From: SLFH01 sp050486265
Lineage (GTDB): Bacteria; Planctomycetota; Phycisphaerae; Phycisphaerales; UBA1924
Assembly: GCA_050486265.1 (NCBI GenBank)
Contig: JBJHCY010000002.1
Coordinates: forward strand, 500,024 to 564,023
DNA: 64,000 nucleotides
Direction of reading: 5' to 3'
The position numbers and the translations under genes are program-made. Within the stretch, counting starts at the first letter, position 1, and each line of letters begins with the position of its first letter. The notes under the pieces are model-generated. The model searched no databases, had not been told where the DNA came from, and was given only the letters and a program-made list of their open reading frames with translations. Positions 29,401 through 37,400 of the stretch are shown here, in pieces.

Positions 29401-32400
29401 TCGACGGTCGAGATGTGCAACTGCTCGGCGTCGGGCTGGGGCTGTCGCCCCCACAGCCGCTCGGACTGCAGGTTCCAGACCAGTTCATTGAGCGTCTGCT
29501 GGATCTCCGAGACACGGATGTTCTGGAGGGTGACGAGCCGGACATCGAGCTGGCGCGCCTGGGCGGGCTCGTCGAGCGCTGAAGCCATCGCCTCGACCTG
29601 CGCGAAGTCTTCGTCTGACGCGGCGATGATCAACAGCCCGCTGCGCCGGTCGCCGAAGACCGCCACGCCTCCGGTCTGCTGCTGACGGCCGCGACCCCGC
29701 GGCCCGGCAGGGCCCGCGCCGCGCTCGCGGAAAAACTGCTGCAGCGTCTGAGCCACGCTCTGGGCGTCGGCCCGTTCGAGGCTGATCGTGCGGAGGGGGA
29801 AGGCCGTCGCCTCGGCGTCGTCTAGACGGCTGATGAGATCCGCGGCCTGGGCGATCTCGGCCTCCTGCGCGCGCACGACGACGACGCTCGACGCGTCTTC
29901 GGCGGTGATCTGGATGCGGTCTCGCTTCGCCTCGTCGCGCCCGATCAGCACCTGTTCGAGCACGCGCCGCACCGACGAGGGCGACGCCTGCTTGAGCGTG
30001 AAGACCTCGGTCACCGCGCCGTCGTCGGCGAGGCTCGTGTCTGTTTCGTCGAGCAGCCGCCGCACCTCGGCGTGCTGCTCGTCAGAAGCGGTCACGAGCA
30101 GGGTGTTGGTCCGTTCGTCGACGAAGAACCTCGCGCGCGGGGTCTGCCTCGCCGCGGCGTCCTGGCGCTGCGCGTCGAACAAGCCCTGCAGCGTGCCCGA
30201 GAGACGCCGGGCGTCGGCGTTCTCCAGCGTGTAGCGCCGGATCGACATCCGGTTCTGCGCCGGGCTCTGGTCGATCAGCGAGACAAACGCGTCGATGAGT
30301 TCGAGGCTCTCGGGCGGCGCCGAGACGATCAGCGAGCCCTGCCCGGGATCGCTCATGACAAAGACCGTCGCGGGATCGACGCTCCCCCGCACGCGCCCTT
30401 CCGGGCTTTCGACCGTCAGGTCGAGCTCGCGCAGGCGCCTCGCCTGACGCCCCCGAGGCTGCGGGCTCAGAAAATCACGCACCGCCGAGACCGCCTGCGG
30501 CCCCTGGATGTTGCTCAGCGGATAGATCTTGACCGTGCGGCTCTCGCCCGCGCCGGCCTTGGCGATCGAAGCGATCAGCGTGCCCACGACCTCGAAATCC
30601 GTGTCGTTGGCCCACACGATCACCGCGTCGCCCGCGGGGTCGGCGGTGATCCCCACGCGACCGGTGAACCCCGCCGGGTTCTGGTCGCTGGCGCGTCCGA
30701 CCTGGCCGATGGTCTCGCGCACGACGCCGACGATGCCGCGCGCGTCGACGCCGTCGGGCAGCCCGATCACGCGGACGGCTGTCGCCTCGGGGGGAAGCTG
30801 GTCCTGCAGCTCGCGCGCGAGCTCGGCGACGCGGTCGGCAAGACGCGACGAGCCGACGACAAGCAGCGCGTTGGTCGCCGGATCCACGGCGATCGTGACC
30901 GACGCGCCGGATTCAGCGCCGGTTCCGTCGCGGGAGTCTCCGGCGTCTCCGCCCGATCCGCCCCCGTCAGCCCCGCCTGTTGGAGAAGGCTCCGGGTCGT
31001 CGTCTCCATCGTCCTCGGTCTCGATCGCGAGGCCGAAAACCGCCGCCTCCATCAGACGCTGCAGCCAGTGCACGCCCTCGACGCCGACCGGCTCGTTGGC
31101 GGGCGCGTGCATCGGCGTGTTGCGTGAACCGGGCCCCCGCCGCTCCTGGCGTCGCAGCAGTTCCTCGGCGCTGATGACCTCGACGCGGACGCCCGAATCT
31201 CGTTCGAGCAGGCTCCGCAGCGTCTGGGCCATCACCTCCGCATCGGCTTTCGATCGATCGACGCGGATCGTCCGCAAAGAACGCCCGGCCCTGACCGTCG
31301 CCTCGTCGAGCTGCGACGCGACGCGTTCGATCCGCCGGATCTGCTCGCTCGTTCCGCGCACCACCAGCGCGTTGGCCGAGCGGTCGACCCGGACCGAGGG
31401 CGGCGTCTCCGTCTCGTCGTCGAACAGGCCTTCGAGGCTCGAAGCGAGCTCGGCCGCGTCGGCGTTGACCACCGGAAGCACGCGGACCTCGCGCTCTTCA
31501 CGCTCGGCGACCTCGCTGGTGTCCAGCTCGCCGATCACCTGCTCGGCCAGCGCCAGCGTGCCGGCGGGGCCCGAGATCACCAGCGCGTTCAGCCTCGGCT
31601 CGGGCGCGACACGCACCGCCTGCTCACGCGGCTGTCGACGCTCGCGCAGAAGCTGGATCCTCGCCCATTCGGGCACCAGGTCCAGATCAGACTCCTTGGC
31701 CAGCACCCGCTCGACCAGCGGCGCCAGCGTCTCCGCCCTGGCGTGGCGCAGGAAGACCGTCCGCACACCCACGCCGTCGGCGTCGACGGCGATATCCATC
31801 TCGCCGATCAGCGATTGCGCCTCTGCGATCTGATCGGAGGTGCCCGAGAGCACCACCGAGTTGCTGGCGCGTTCGGCGCTGACGCGGATCTCCGGCCGTC
31901 CGGGACGGGCCGCGCCGCGCATCGCCTCACCGATCGCCTGGGCCACCGACTGCGCGTCGCCCTGGCGCAGACGGACCACGCGCACCTCGACCACCCCCTG
32001 CTGCCCCGGCCGGTCGAGCGTTTCAATCAGCTCCTTCGCCAGCGGCATCATCGGCGTCGGCACGCTGACCAGCAGGCGGTTGGCCCCGCCCTGCGTGTCG
32101 GCGTTGACGGCCGGCTCGGTCAGGCGGACGCCCGCGCTCTCCAGCCGCCGCAACGCTTCGGGCCATCGCGAACGGTCGGCCAGCAGGCGCGAGACGGTCT
32201 GCGAAACCTGGCCCGCGTCGGCGTGTTCGAGTTCGAACAGGCGGAACTCGACGGGCGGGATCGAGGGCGTCCGCTCGTCGAGGTCGCTGAGCACCGCCAG
32301 CGCCTCGGCGGCCTTGTCGGCCGGGGCGACAACGACGATCGCCCCGCTGCCGGCCTCGGGGATCAGCTCGACAACGCTCCGCCCGTCCATCGCCGAGGCG

Positions 32401-35400
32401 AGGACGCGCTGGGCCGTCGGCACGAGGTCGGCGGCGCGCGCGTTGGCGGGCGTGAAGGTCAGGACCGTGCGCTCGCCGTCGGGCGAGGGCGAATCGAGCC
32501 TCCTGATGATCGCTTCGGCGAGTTCGACGGTCGCCGCGGGGCCCGAGACCATGAGCGAGTTGGTCCGCGCGTCGGCCTCGACGCCGATGGGCGTCCGCTG
32601 GGGGAGCTGACCCCGCGTCAGACGCATGCGCTGCAGGAGCAGCGCCGGGTCGTTGGCGGCCTGATCGACGAGCAGCCTCTCGACCGTCCGCCGGATCCCC
32701 TCCGCGTCGGCGTGCTCGAGCGCGAAGGTCTCGACGCGGACCGCCTCGGCGTCGCTCGGCCTGCGATCGAGGGGTTCGATGAGCGCCTCAACGCGGTCGA
32801 GGTCGGCTTCGAGACCGGTGAGCACGATCGCGCCCGAGCCGGGCGCCGCGACGACGCCCACGCGACCGCCGCTGGGCAGATCGGTGTTGGGCAGCGTCTG
32901 GTTGAGCGTCCTGCCGATCTCTGCCGGGTCGGCGTAGCTGAGCGGGACAACGCGGATCGACTCACGCCCGGCGCCCGCGTGCTCCTGATCGAGCGAACGA
33001 AGGAGCTGTTCGGCGACCCCGTGGACGGAATCGGGCGCGGAGATGATCAGCGTGTTGGACGCGGGGTCGGCCGCGACTTCAAGAAGCGAATCGGCGGCTC
33101 GTCCGCCTCGGTCGAGCTCCTCCTCGCGGATGCGCGTGACCAGCAACCGCTCCATGAGCGGCTGCAGACGGTCGGCGCGAGCGTGCGCGAGCGCGTACAT
33201 GCGGACGGTCGTATCCGGACGCTCAGGGCGGGCGTCGAACCCGTCGAGCACCTTCTCGACCTGCGCGAAGATCTCTGAAGGCCCGCTGACCACAAGCGTG
33301 CGGCTGCCCGGCTCGGTCTCGACCGTGACCGGGGTCTGGCCCGTCGCGCCGAGGGCCCCGCCGCTGGCGAGCTGGCGGACGGCTTGGGCGGCCCGGTCGA
33401 GATCGGCGCGTTCGAGGCGGTAGGTGCGCAGCTCGACATCGGCCGCGAGCTGGTGCTGGTCGAGGCTCTTGACGAGCTGCTCGAACCCGGCCAGGCGCTG
33501 CGTCGGCGCGTCGACGATGAGCGAGTTGGTCGCCCGGTCGGCGCGGACCACGACCTCTTTGGGCTGGGCGAGGTCGGGCCGGGGCTGACGCGTGCGCGGA
33601 TCGATCGGGATCGGCGGCGCCGGGAACATCTGGTCGATCGTCCGGGCCAGCTCTTCCGCCCGGGCGACCTTCAGCGGGAAGATGCGGATCTCGCGCCCGT
33701 CGGCGTCGAACGACTGCTGCTCGTTGAGCTCGGTGACGACCGCCTCGATCTCGGGCAGCAGTTCGGGATGGGCGGAGACAATCAGCGAATTGGTCGCACC
33801 GTCGGCCTGCACCGCGACCGGGCGACGCGCGCGGTCGTCCTGCGGGCGACGGTCGAAGTTCTCCTGCAGCATCGACGCGACAGCGGAGGCGTCGGTCGAG
33901 CGCAGCCGCAGAATCCGCAGGGGCGGACGGTCGGCCGACTCCTGGCGATCGAGCCCTCTGACGAGCTGATCGATGATCGGCATCTGGGCCGAGCTCGCGG
34001 CGATCAGCAGCGTGCTGGTCCCCTCGATCGGCTCGAACACCGGCGCCGGCCCGCCCTCGATCCGCAGCGTCTGGCTCGTCGAGGCGAGGGATCGGAGCGC
34101 TTCTGCCGCCTCGGCCGGGTCGGCGTAACGCAGCTCGACAAGTCGCGACTGGCGCCTCGGCCCGGCCTGGGCCTGCAGCTGCTCGACCACGCGCATGAAA
34201 CGGTCGAGCGCCTCGCGGTCGGCGACGACCTGCAGCGCGTTGTTCGCCTCGTCGATCGTCACCTCGACCTCGCCGGCCTCGGGGATCTGGCGGACCTGGG
34301 CCTCGTAGATCTCGACGGCTCTGCGCCGGACATCGGCCGCGTCGGCGTTGACGACGGGCACGATCCGCACCTCGCGTTCGACGGGGACCGCCGACAGGTC
34401 GCGGAGCATCGCCTCGACCCGCTCGAAAGTCACCTCGTCGCCCGCGACGATCAGCGTCGAGCTGCGGGGCTCGGCCTCGATCACCACATCGGCGGTGCGC
34501 CGGCCCGCCTCGCGCGGCGCAGACAGGTTCCCGCTCCGCGCAAGGCCCTGCAGCGTCCGCGCCACAACCTGCACATCGGCGCCGACAACGCGGAAGGTCC
34601 GCAGTTCGGCGCTGGGCGGGGTCTGCACGCGGTCGAGCTTGGCGGCGAGCTCCTCAAGCGACGCGATCCGCTCGGCCGGCGCGTCGATGATCAGCGAGTT
34701 GCTGGAGGGGTCGGCAGAGACCTGCACCTCCCGCTCCTGCTGCAGCCAGGGCATGGGACGGCCCTGACGGTCGCGCGGGACCGGGGGCGTGGGGTAGAGA
34801 CGGTCCATCGCCCGCGCCACATCGTCGGCACGCGCGACCTGCAGATTGAACAGCACCGTGACACGCTCGGGCCCCTCGCGCCCCTCGTCGTTGAGGCGTT
34901 CGACGAACGACTTGATTTCGTCGAACAGGTCCTCGTGGGCCGAGACGATCAGCGTGTTGGTCGAGGCGTCGGCCCGCACCTGCACCGGGCGCGCCGAACG
35001 CTCCGCCTGCGAACGCTGCTGGTACTGCGACTGCAGCATCGACGCGATCGCATTGGCGTCCGCCGCACGGAGCTGCAGCAGCCGCAGCGGCGGCAGATCG
35101 CTCTGCTCGACGCGGTCGAGCCGGCGCACAAAGTCGCGGATGACATCGTGCTGGGCGGGCTCGGCGGTCACCAGCAGGGTGTTGGTCCGCTCGACGACGC
35201 GGATCGACGGCTCGGGGATCGCCCGCGACGGATCGGTCGGGCCCGAGGCCTCCAACAGTTCCTGCAGCGGGCCGACGATCTCCGACGCCTCGACATGCTG
35301 GATCTCCAGCATCCGCGTCGCGCGGTCCGGGGGGAGCAGGCGCTGGGCCTGCTCGACCGCCTGCGCGTACAGCCGCAACGCCTCGGGCCGGGCCGAGACG

Positions 35401-37325
35401 AGCAGGCTGCCCGAGGCCTCGTCGATCTCCAGCGAGACCTCGCCGAGATCCTCGCGACCCTCGGTCATGCGCGCATAGAGGGCCGACGCCCGATCGGCGA
35501 TCTTGCCCGCCTCGCCGCGGCTGACGCCGATGACGCGGAGCTCACGCTCCGAAGGCCGGTCCGAGTCGAGGCGTTCGATCAGCGACTCGATCACGCCGAA
35601 CTGCTCGGGCTCGGCCCGGACGATCAGCGTGCCCAGTTCGTCCATCGCTTCCAGCGAGGGCGGGCTGAACGACGAGCCGTCGGTCGGCCGGAGCATCGCC
35701 GGCGCGAGGCGGTTGACCCGCTGCGCCAGTTCCGACGGACGCCGAACGCGCGGCTCGTAGGTCCGCACCTCGGTCTGGGGCGGGGTGGAAGCCTCGATCG
35801 AGCGCAGCAGTTCCTCGAACGCGCGGATCTGGTCGCGAGCGCCGATCAGCGTCAGCCGCCCGCTCTCGGGCTCGAGATTCACCGCCAGCGACTCGGCGGC
35901 TTCCGGATCGCTCTCGGCGAGCAGGCCCGCGGCTTGCTCGACCAAACCCGCCGCCGCGCCGCGTTCAAGGCGCACGACGCGGACCTCGCGCCGGATCTCC
36001 GGCTCGGTGTCGAGGCCCTGCACGAGACGCTCGAAGGCGTCGACATCGCCGGACGGCCCGGTCACGACGATGGCTCGCCCGGTCGGCGCCTGGGCCATGC
36101 TCAGGGCGCGGCGTTGCCTCGGCGAGAGCAGCCGCTGGGCGATCGCCTCGATCCGGCTCGGCTCGGCGTGCTGCAGCGGGACGACCCGCGAGACGCGCGT
36201 CGAATCGGTCCGCTCGTTGTTGTCGTCGGCCTTGGGATCGAGCTCGCCGATGAGGGCCGTCGCCTGCAGCAGCAGCGGGCGCGGGCCGACGATCGTCAGC
36301 TTGTTGACCTCGTCCATCGACAGCACCATCGGACGCCGGTTCTCGGGCACCGCCCGGAAGAGCGCCTGCACGCTGGTCATCGCCTCGCGGCTGGTGACCG
36401 CGTGCAGCTCGAAGGTGACCATCTCCCGCTCGCCCTCGCCGATGTCGGGCGCGTCGAGCAGGGCGACAAGCTCTTCGACCGTTTCGAGCCGCTCGCGCGG
36501 GCCGACGGCGATGACCGAGTTCGTCCGCGCGTCGGCCTGGAGGCTCACGCCCCCGAGCCCGAGTTCCTCGCGCTCGGTCCTGCGGTTGCCCTGCACCTCG
36601 ATCACGACCTCGCGCCGGGCGATCAGGCCCGTCAGCGCCCTGACGACCTCGTCGGCCCGGGCGTGCTGGAGGGCGAACAACCGCGTGTCAGAGTCGACAA
36701 CACGCTCGGCGTCGATCGCGCGGATGATCCTGCCCAAACGCTCGGCCTGGGCCGCGGTCTCGATCAGGATGACCATGTTCTGGGCGGTGATCGGCGTGAT
36801 GCTGCCGTACTCGCCCACGAGCGGAGCGAGCTGCTCGGCGACCGAAGGGGCCCGGGCGTTGCTCAGCGGGATGTTGACCGTGACGATCTCGTCGGGGGTG
36901 ATCCCCTCGGGCAACTTCCCGTCGAAGACCGGCGTCGGACGCCGGAAGGCCTCCTTGATGCTCGACAGGTAGAGGTAGTTCTTCTCGCGCCGCAGGCGGA
37001 CACCCTGGGGGGCGAGGTTGAGGTTCAGGACACTCAGGGCCTCTTCGAACGGGAGGGCCTCGCCGCTGAGGAAGGTCATCGACCCGCGCGGGACATCGGT
37101 CTCGCGGATGATCGGCAGACCGGTCTCGGCGGAGAAGAAGTCCAGCACATCGCGGAACGGCACCTCCTGCAGCGAGAAGCGGACCGGCCCGGGCTTGATC
37201 GGCTCGGACTCTGTCGATTCCAGGGCTGTCGGTTCCGGTTCGGCGGTCGCGACCGACACGGGCATCCCCGCGATCGCGGCGAGAACCAAGGCGGCGACAA
37301 CGCCGTTGGATCGGTGCTGTTCCAT
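23466..37325 (-). CDS. gspD: Giant type II secretion secretin (GspD-like) with about 50 N-domain repeats
   Basis: This 4619-residue outer-membrane secretin is about seven times the usual GspD length. It has a signal peptide (residues 1-28) and an N0/STN-like domain (about 45-125, VRFSLQEVPFRDVLDFFSAE). An uninterrupted array of Secretin_N (N1-type) repeats follows to about residue 4290. Each averages about 83 residues, with a helix after a conserved A-D or A-R, a strand of the type TNSLIVSA, and a closing helix ending in L-D. I count about 50. The pore domain (about 4294-4525) has DTIVTVKDGQTVVIGGLI and VPILGDIPLVGRAF. A charged tail ends RSGGGWWSGGDDDRE. The start ATG is preceded by GAGGAG at 6 bases; an in-frame start at 37397 was rejected. 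The repeats are diverged, so assembly collapse or expansion is unlikely. Confidence 0.95.
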   Translation of the reverse strand: MEQHRSNGVVAALVLAAIAGMPVSVATAEPEPTALESTESEPIKPGPVRFSLQEVPFRDVLDFFSAETGLPIIRETDVPRGSMTFLSGEALPFEEALSVLNLNLAPQGVRLRREKNYLYLSSIKEAFRRPTPVFDGKLPEGITPDEIVTVNIPLSNARAPSVAEQLAPLVGEYGSITPITAQNMVILIETAAQAERLGRIIRAIDAERVVDSDTRLFALQHARADEVVRALTGLIARREVVIEVQGNRRTEREELGLGGVSLQADARTNSVIAVGPRERLETVEELVALLDAPDIGEGEREMVTFELHAVTSREAMTSVQALFRAVPENRRPMVLSMDEVNKLTIVGPRPLLLQATALIGELDPKADDNNERTDSTRVSRVVPLQHAEPSRIEAIAQRLLSPRQRRALSMAQAPTGRAIVVTGPSGDVDAFERLVQGLDTEPEIRREVRVVRLERGAAAGLVEQAAGLLAESDPEAAESLAVNLEPESGRLTLIGARDQIRAFEELLRSIEASTPPQTEVRTYEPRVRRPSELAQRVNRLAPAMLRPTDGSSFSPPSLEAMDELGTLIVRAEPEQFGVIESLIERLDSDRPSERELRVIGVSRGEAGKIADRASALYARMTEGREDLGEVSLEIDEASGSLLVSARPEALRLYAQAVEQAQRLLPPDRATRMLEIQHVEASEIVGPLQELLEASGPTDPSRAIPEPSIRVVERTNTLLVTAEPAQHDVIRDFVRRLDRVEQSDLPPLRLLQLRAADANAIASMLQSQYQQRSQAERSARPVQVRADASTNTLIVSAHEDLFDEIKSFVERLNDEGREGPERVTVLFNLQVARADDVARAMDRLYPTPPVPRDRQGRPMPWLQQEREVQVSADPSSNSLIIDAPAERIASLEELAAKLDRVQTPPSAELRTFRVVGADVQVVARTLQGLARSGNLSAPREAGRRTADVVIEAEPRSSTLIVAGDEVTFERVEAMLRDLSAVPVEREVRIVPVVNADAADVRRRAVEIYEAQVRQIPEAGEVEVTIDEANNALQVVADREALDRFMRVVEQLQAQAGPRRQSRLVELRYADPAEAAEALRSLASTSQTLRIEGGPAPVFEPIEGTSTLLIAASSAQMPIIDQLVRGLDRQESADRPPLRILRLRSTDASAVASMLQENFDRRPQDDRARRPVAVQADGATNSLIVSAHPELLPEIEAVVTELNEQQSFDADGREIRIFPLKVARAEELARTIDQMFPAPPIPIDPRTRQPRPDLAQPKEVVVRADRATNSLIVDAPTQRLAGFEQLVKSLDQHQLAADVELRTYRLERADLDRAAQAVRQLASGGALGATGQTPVTVETEPGSRTLVVSGPSEIFAQVEKVLDGFDARPERPDTTVRMYALAHARADRLQPLMERLLVTRIREEELDRGGRAADSLLEVAADPASNTLIISAPDSVHGVAEQLLRSLDQEHAGAGRESIRVVPLSYADPAEIGRTLNQTLPNTDLPSGGRVGVVAAPGSGAIVLTGLEADLDRVEALIEPLDRRPSDAEAVRVETFALEHADAEGIRRTVERLLVDQAANDPALLLQRMRLTRGQLPQRTPIGVEADARTNSLMVSGPAATVELAEAIIRRLDSPSPDGERTVLTFTPANARAADLVPTAQRVLASAMDGRSVVELIPEAGSGAIVVVAPADKAAEALAVLSDLDERTPSIPPVEFRLFELEHADAGQVSQTVSRLLADRSRWPEALRRLESAGVRLTEPAVNADTQGGANRLLVSVPTPMMPLAKELIETLDRPGQQGVVEVRVVRLRQGDAQSVAQAIGEAMRGAARPGRPEIRVSAERASNSVVLSGTSDQIAEAQSLIGEMDIAVDADGVGVRTVFLRHARAETLAPLVERVLAKESDLDLVPEWARIQLLRERRQPREQAVRVAPEPRLNALVISGPAGTLALAEQVIGELDTSEVAEREEREVRVLPVVNADAAELASSLEGLFDDETETPPSVRVDRSANALVVRGTSEQIRRIERVASQLDEATVRAGRSLRTIRVDRSKADAEVMAQTLRSLLERDSGVRVEVISAEELLRRQERRGPGSRNTPMHAPANEPVGVEGVHWLQRLMEAAVFGLAIETEDDGDDDPEPSPTGGADGGGSGGDAGDSRDGTGAESGASVTIAVDPATNALLVVGSSRLADRVAELARELQDQLPPEATAVRVIGLPDGVDARGIVGVVRETIGQVGRASDQNPAGFTGRVGITADPAGDAVIVWANDTDFEVVGTLIASIAKAGAGESRTVKIYPLSNIQGPQAVSAVRDFLSPQPRGRQARRLRELDLTVESPEGRVRGSVDPATVFVMSDPGQGSLIVSAPPESLELIDAFVSLIDQSPAQNRMSIRRYTLENADARRLSGTLQGLFDAQRQDAAARQTPRARFFVDERTNTLLVTASDEQHAEVRRLLDETDTSLADDGAVTEVFTLKQASPSSVRRVLEQVLIGRDEAKRDRIQITAEDASSVVVVRAQEAEIAQAADLISRLDDAEATAFPLRTISLERADAQSVAQTLQQFFRERGAGPAGPRGRGRQQQTGGVAVFGDRRSGLLIIAASDEDFAQVEAMASALDEPAQARQLDVRLVTLQNIRVSEIQQTLNELVWNLQSERLWGRQPQPDAEQLHISTVERSNTVVLLGQGDILATAERIVGMLDTAPDEAARRVVRAVRAERVDLNAVRGLIQDAFSTPGWRPWQGTDPQRVQVQVDRSRRLLLLVGVAERVEEAERFIKELDASAEREGVKIETIALRHAQAGRAAGSLQRFFQGRSQVDGSENAVSVLGSPDGNVLIVAAPEEDLRIVRDLVAQMDQPELGDHRLVEVYTLRNAQANETAQAVRQMFPATRSEERIIVTPQPSTNSLIVSVPEAIEDRVRALIAELDRAPSADDVTFVTVPLESASATEVAAAVRSSLPENIKVRITPVARSNALVLSGSREAVDLVMAQVEKLDTEPARSLVRFRRFTLQNATANDVRFTLNAMFRDRRYGAGEPRPAFDFNPTDNTIAVSATPEQMEEIEEIITAVDVAPGGDRRTEFVNLRFADAKQIADALQVFYGRFAPEAATPGARRVTIVPDPASNSLVISADEPEWPGITALLDQLDTEEYDTSRQLAVIPLRHADARSVARSLSEAFRATLDRQVERERLQRERDRQRTRDDRDFFDIPVLVSGEETPIVSAEAQSNALIVFASRQDLARIERIVERLDVPDVLQLPEPRIIRVRSGRPTRIAESVRSMFASRVDAGGGTRSVQVIGDDDAGVILVRADETQFAQIASLVESLGEMAGEGGTLPRVLAVGEGSASRMRDTIARSFGPIAQRRGETFAVEVDRASNSLVISSSEDLYEQVRSVVRELGGFNGGAGSPGRGVIIIDIEHNEPAEIRRLLEQMGVTREPAAGQAGLVTEPVAIIPMTSRRALAVVAETRDAETIAELVRAMDAEPAGADQFVEVVPLKLADAPAVVQTLRRMLNPEDQTSGAAPARSLVEQIRRLSIAADRWDKPAAELDLSVPIRLQEHGQSNAIVIASSEANVKALKGVVKMLDTLPIGDAVVVRIFPLKNASASRLRGVIDEVFRQGEALRRLPGTQRRGQPTTATGRALAGEIAVSVDERTNALIVAGREEAVALVEVLIRDMDSDEGGRWVETTLIPVEHADPARLAAKLSEVLVTGVGRTPEADALRRQVGRLRVLQAGGDPTDPSQFAETDLVAPLSGLLITPETQLNALIVVGSEANVNAVRELVSMLDVEAASASNEVRVFPLRFAAADRVAQIVRQVFTERERVGESRPEDRVVVQADLRTNALIVSTSRRSLDILEGLLDTLDREHATDAVGLHVIAVPDTDVNALAPRLQRLVAERIEASRRAGVPQSPSDAFRIEPEPATSSLIVAASDENLRLVRELIRALASGEADRTTGQRTEILYVDRGRAGEITQAINEMYVRRENQRRGSGSVGVMANERLNALVVTGSENDIGEIRRLVAQLDAGEIRTEQDIRRIELRTANAIEVVNLLQTILAGRPIGGGQGSIAAQQATRVRFFRNQVRSRIETEIGEAPSEAQIDGAIRDQVRLTFDLRTNSVLVAAPPQIMSLIEEIIDDLDSTTAGNRKIEVFRLQNADASAMRGVLRDLFNLQQQGNRLVLVPTASSDLLGEEHGPSLLDSTRVTPVPDERQELAITIDARTNTLLVSGTEEYLELVRNVIESLDTIEATERERFVYHLKNAKALEMETTLTNFFREESVRIRETLRDDQLGALSRQLEQEVTVVGDEKSNKLVITASPRYIESVRRIVEELDAAPPQVVIQVLLAEVTIDQEQTWGMDVEVGPFGGEDYVIGSAPAGVAVATALGVPNLSVASADFGLLIRSLEQQGRLEVLSRPEVTVTNNEPAVIQVGENIAIIEDVETFESGRTRANVARRDVGIILNVTPTISPDGFVRMEINPEISQVSQRTTRISEDFESPIITQRLVDTIVTVKDGQTVVIGGLIQTTDQERRTKVPILGDIPLVGRAFQTDLRSSVKTELLVILTPRVIHGTKPEDVAKQRVLSDVSIDRMAAVANVRRILDREARKEIPEIRQGIDRPERGEGGMLIEPTRRRPQAERESQERPPQRSGGGWWSGGDDDRE
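33290..35650 (-). repeat. Five-domain super-repeat inside the giant secretin gene
   Basis: Within the array, repeats 6-10 and 11-15 correspond one to one and repeat 16 begins a third copy. Each unit opens with a strand like ELRTY or ELRTF. Later come matching pairs such as LPPLRLLQLRAADANAIASM and RPPLRILRLRSTDASAVASM, then ARPVQVRADASTNTLIVSAH and RRPVAVQADGATNSLIVSAH. The period is about 1165 bases (about 389 residues). This shows growth of the array by segmental duplication of five-domain blocks. Confidence 0.75.
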
Positions 37326-37400
37326 CAGCAACTCCTCATGGCGGGCTCCATCCCGCCGCTTCAACTGCTCGGCAGGCCCGCATCTTACAGGATCCACGCC

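Noticed and set aside
23466..37325. CRISPR or DNA-level tandem repeat inside the giant gene
   Set aside because: Repeats are diverged protein domains of variable length with no identical short DNA repeats and spacers.
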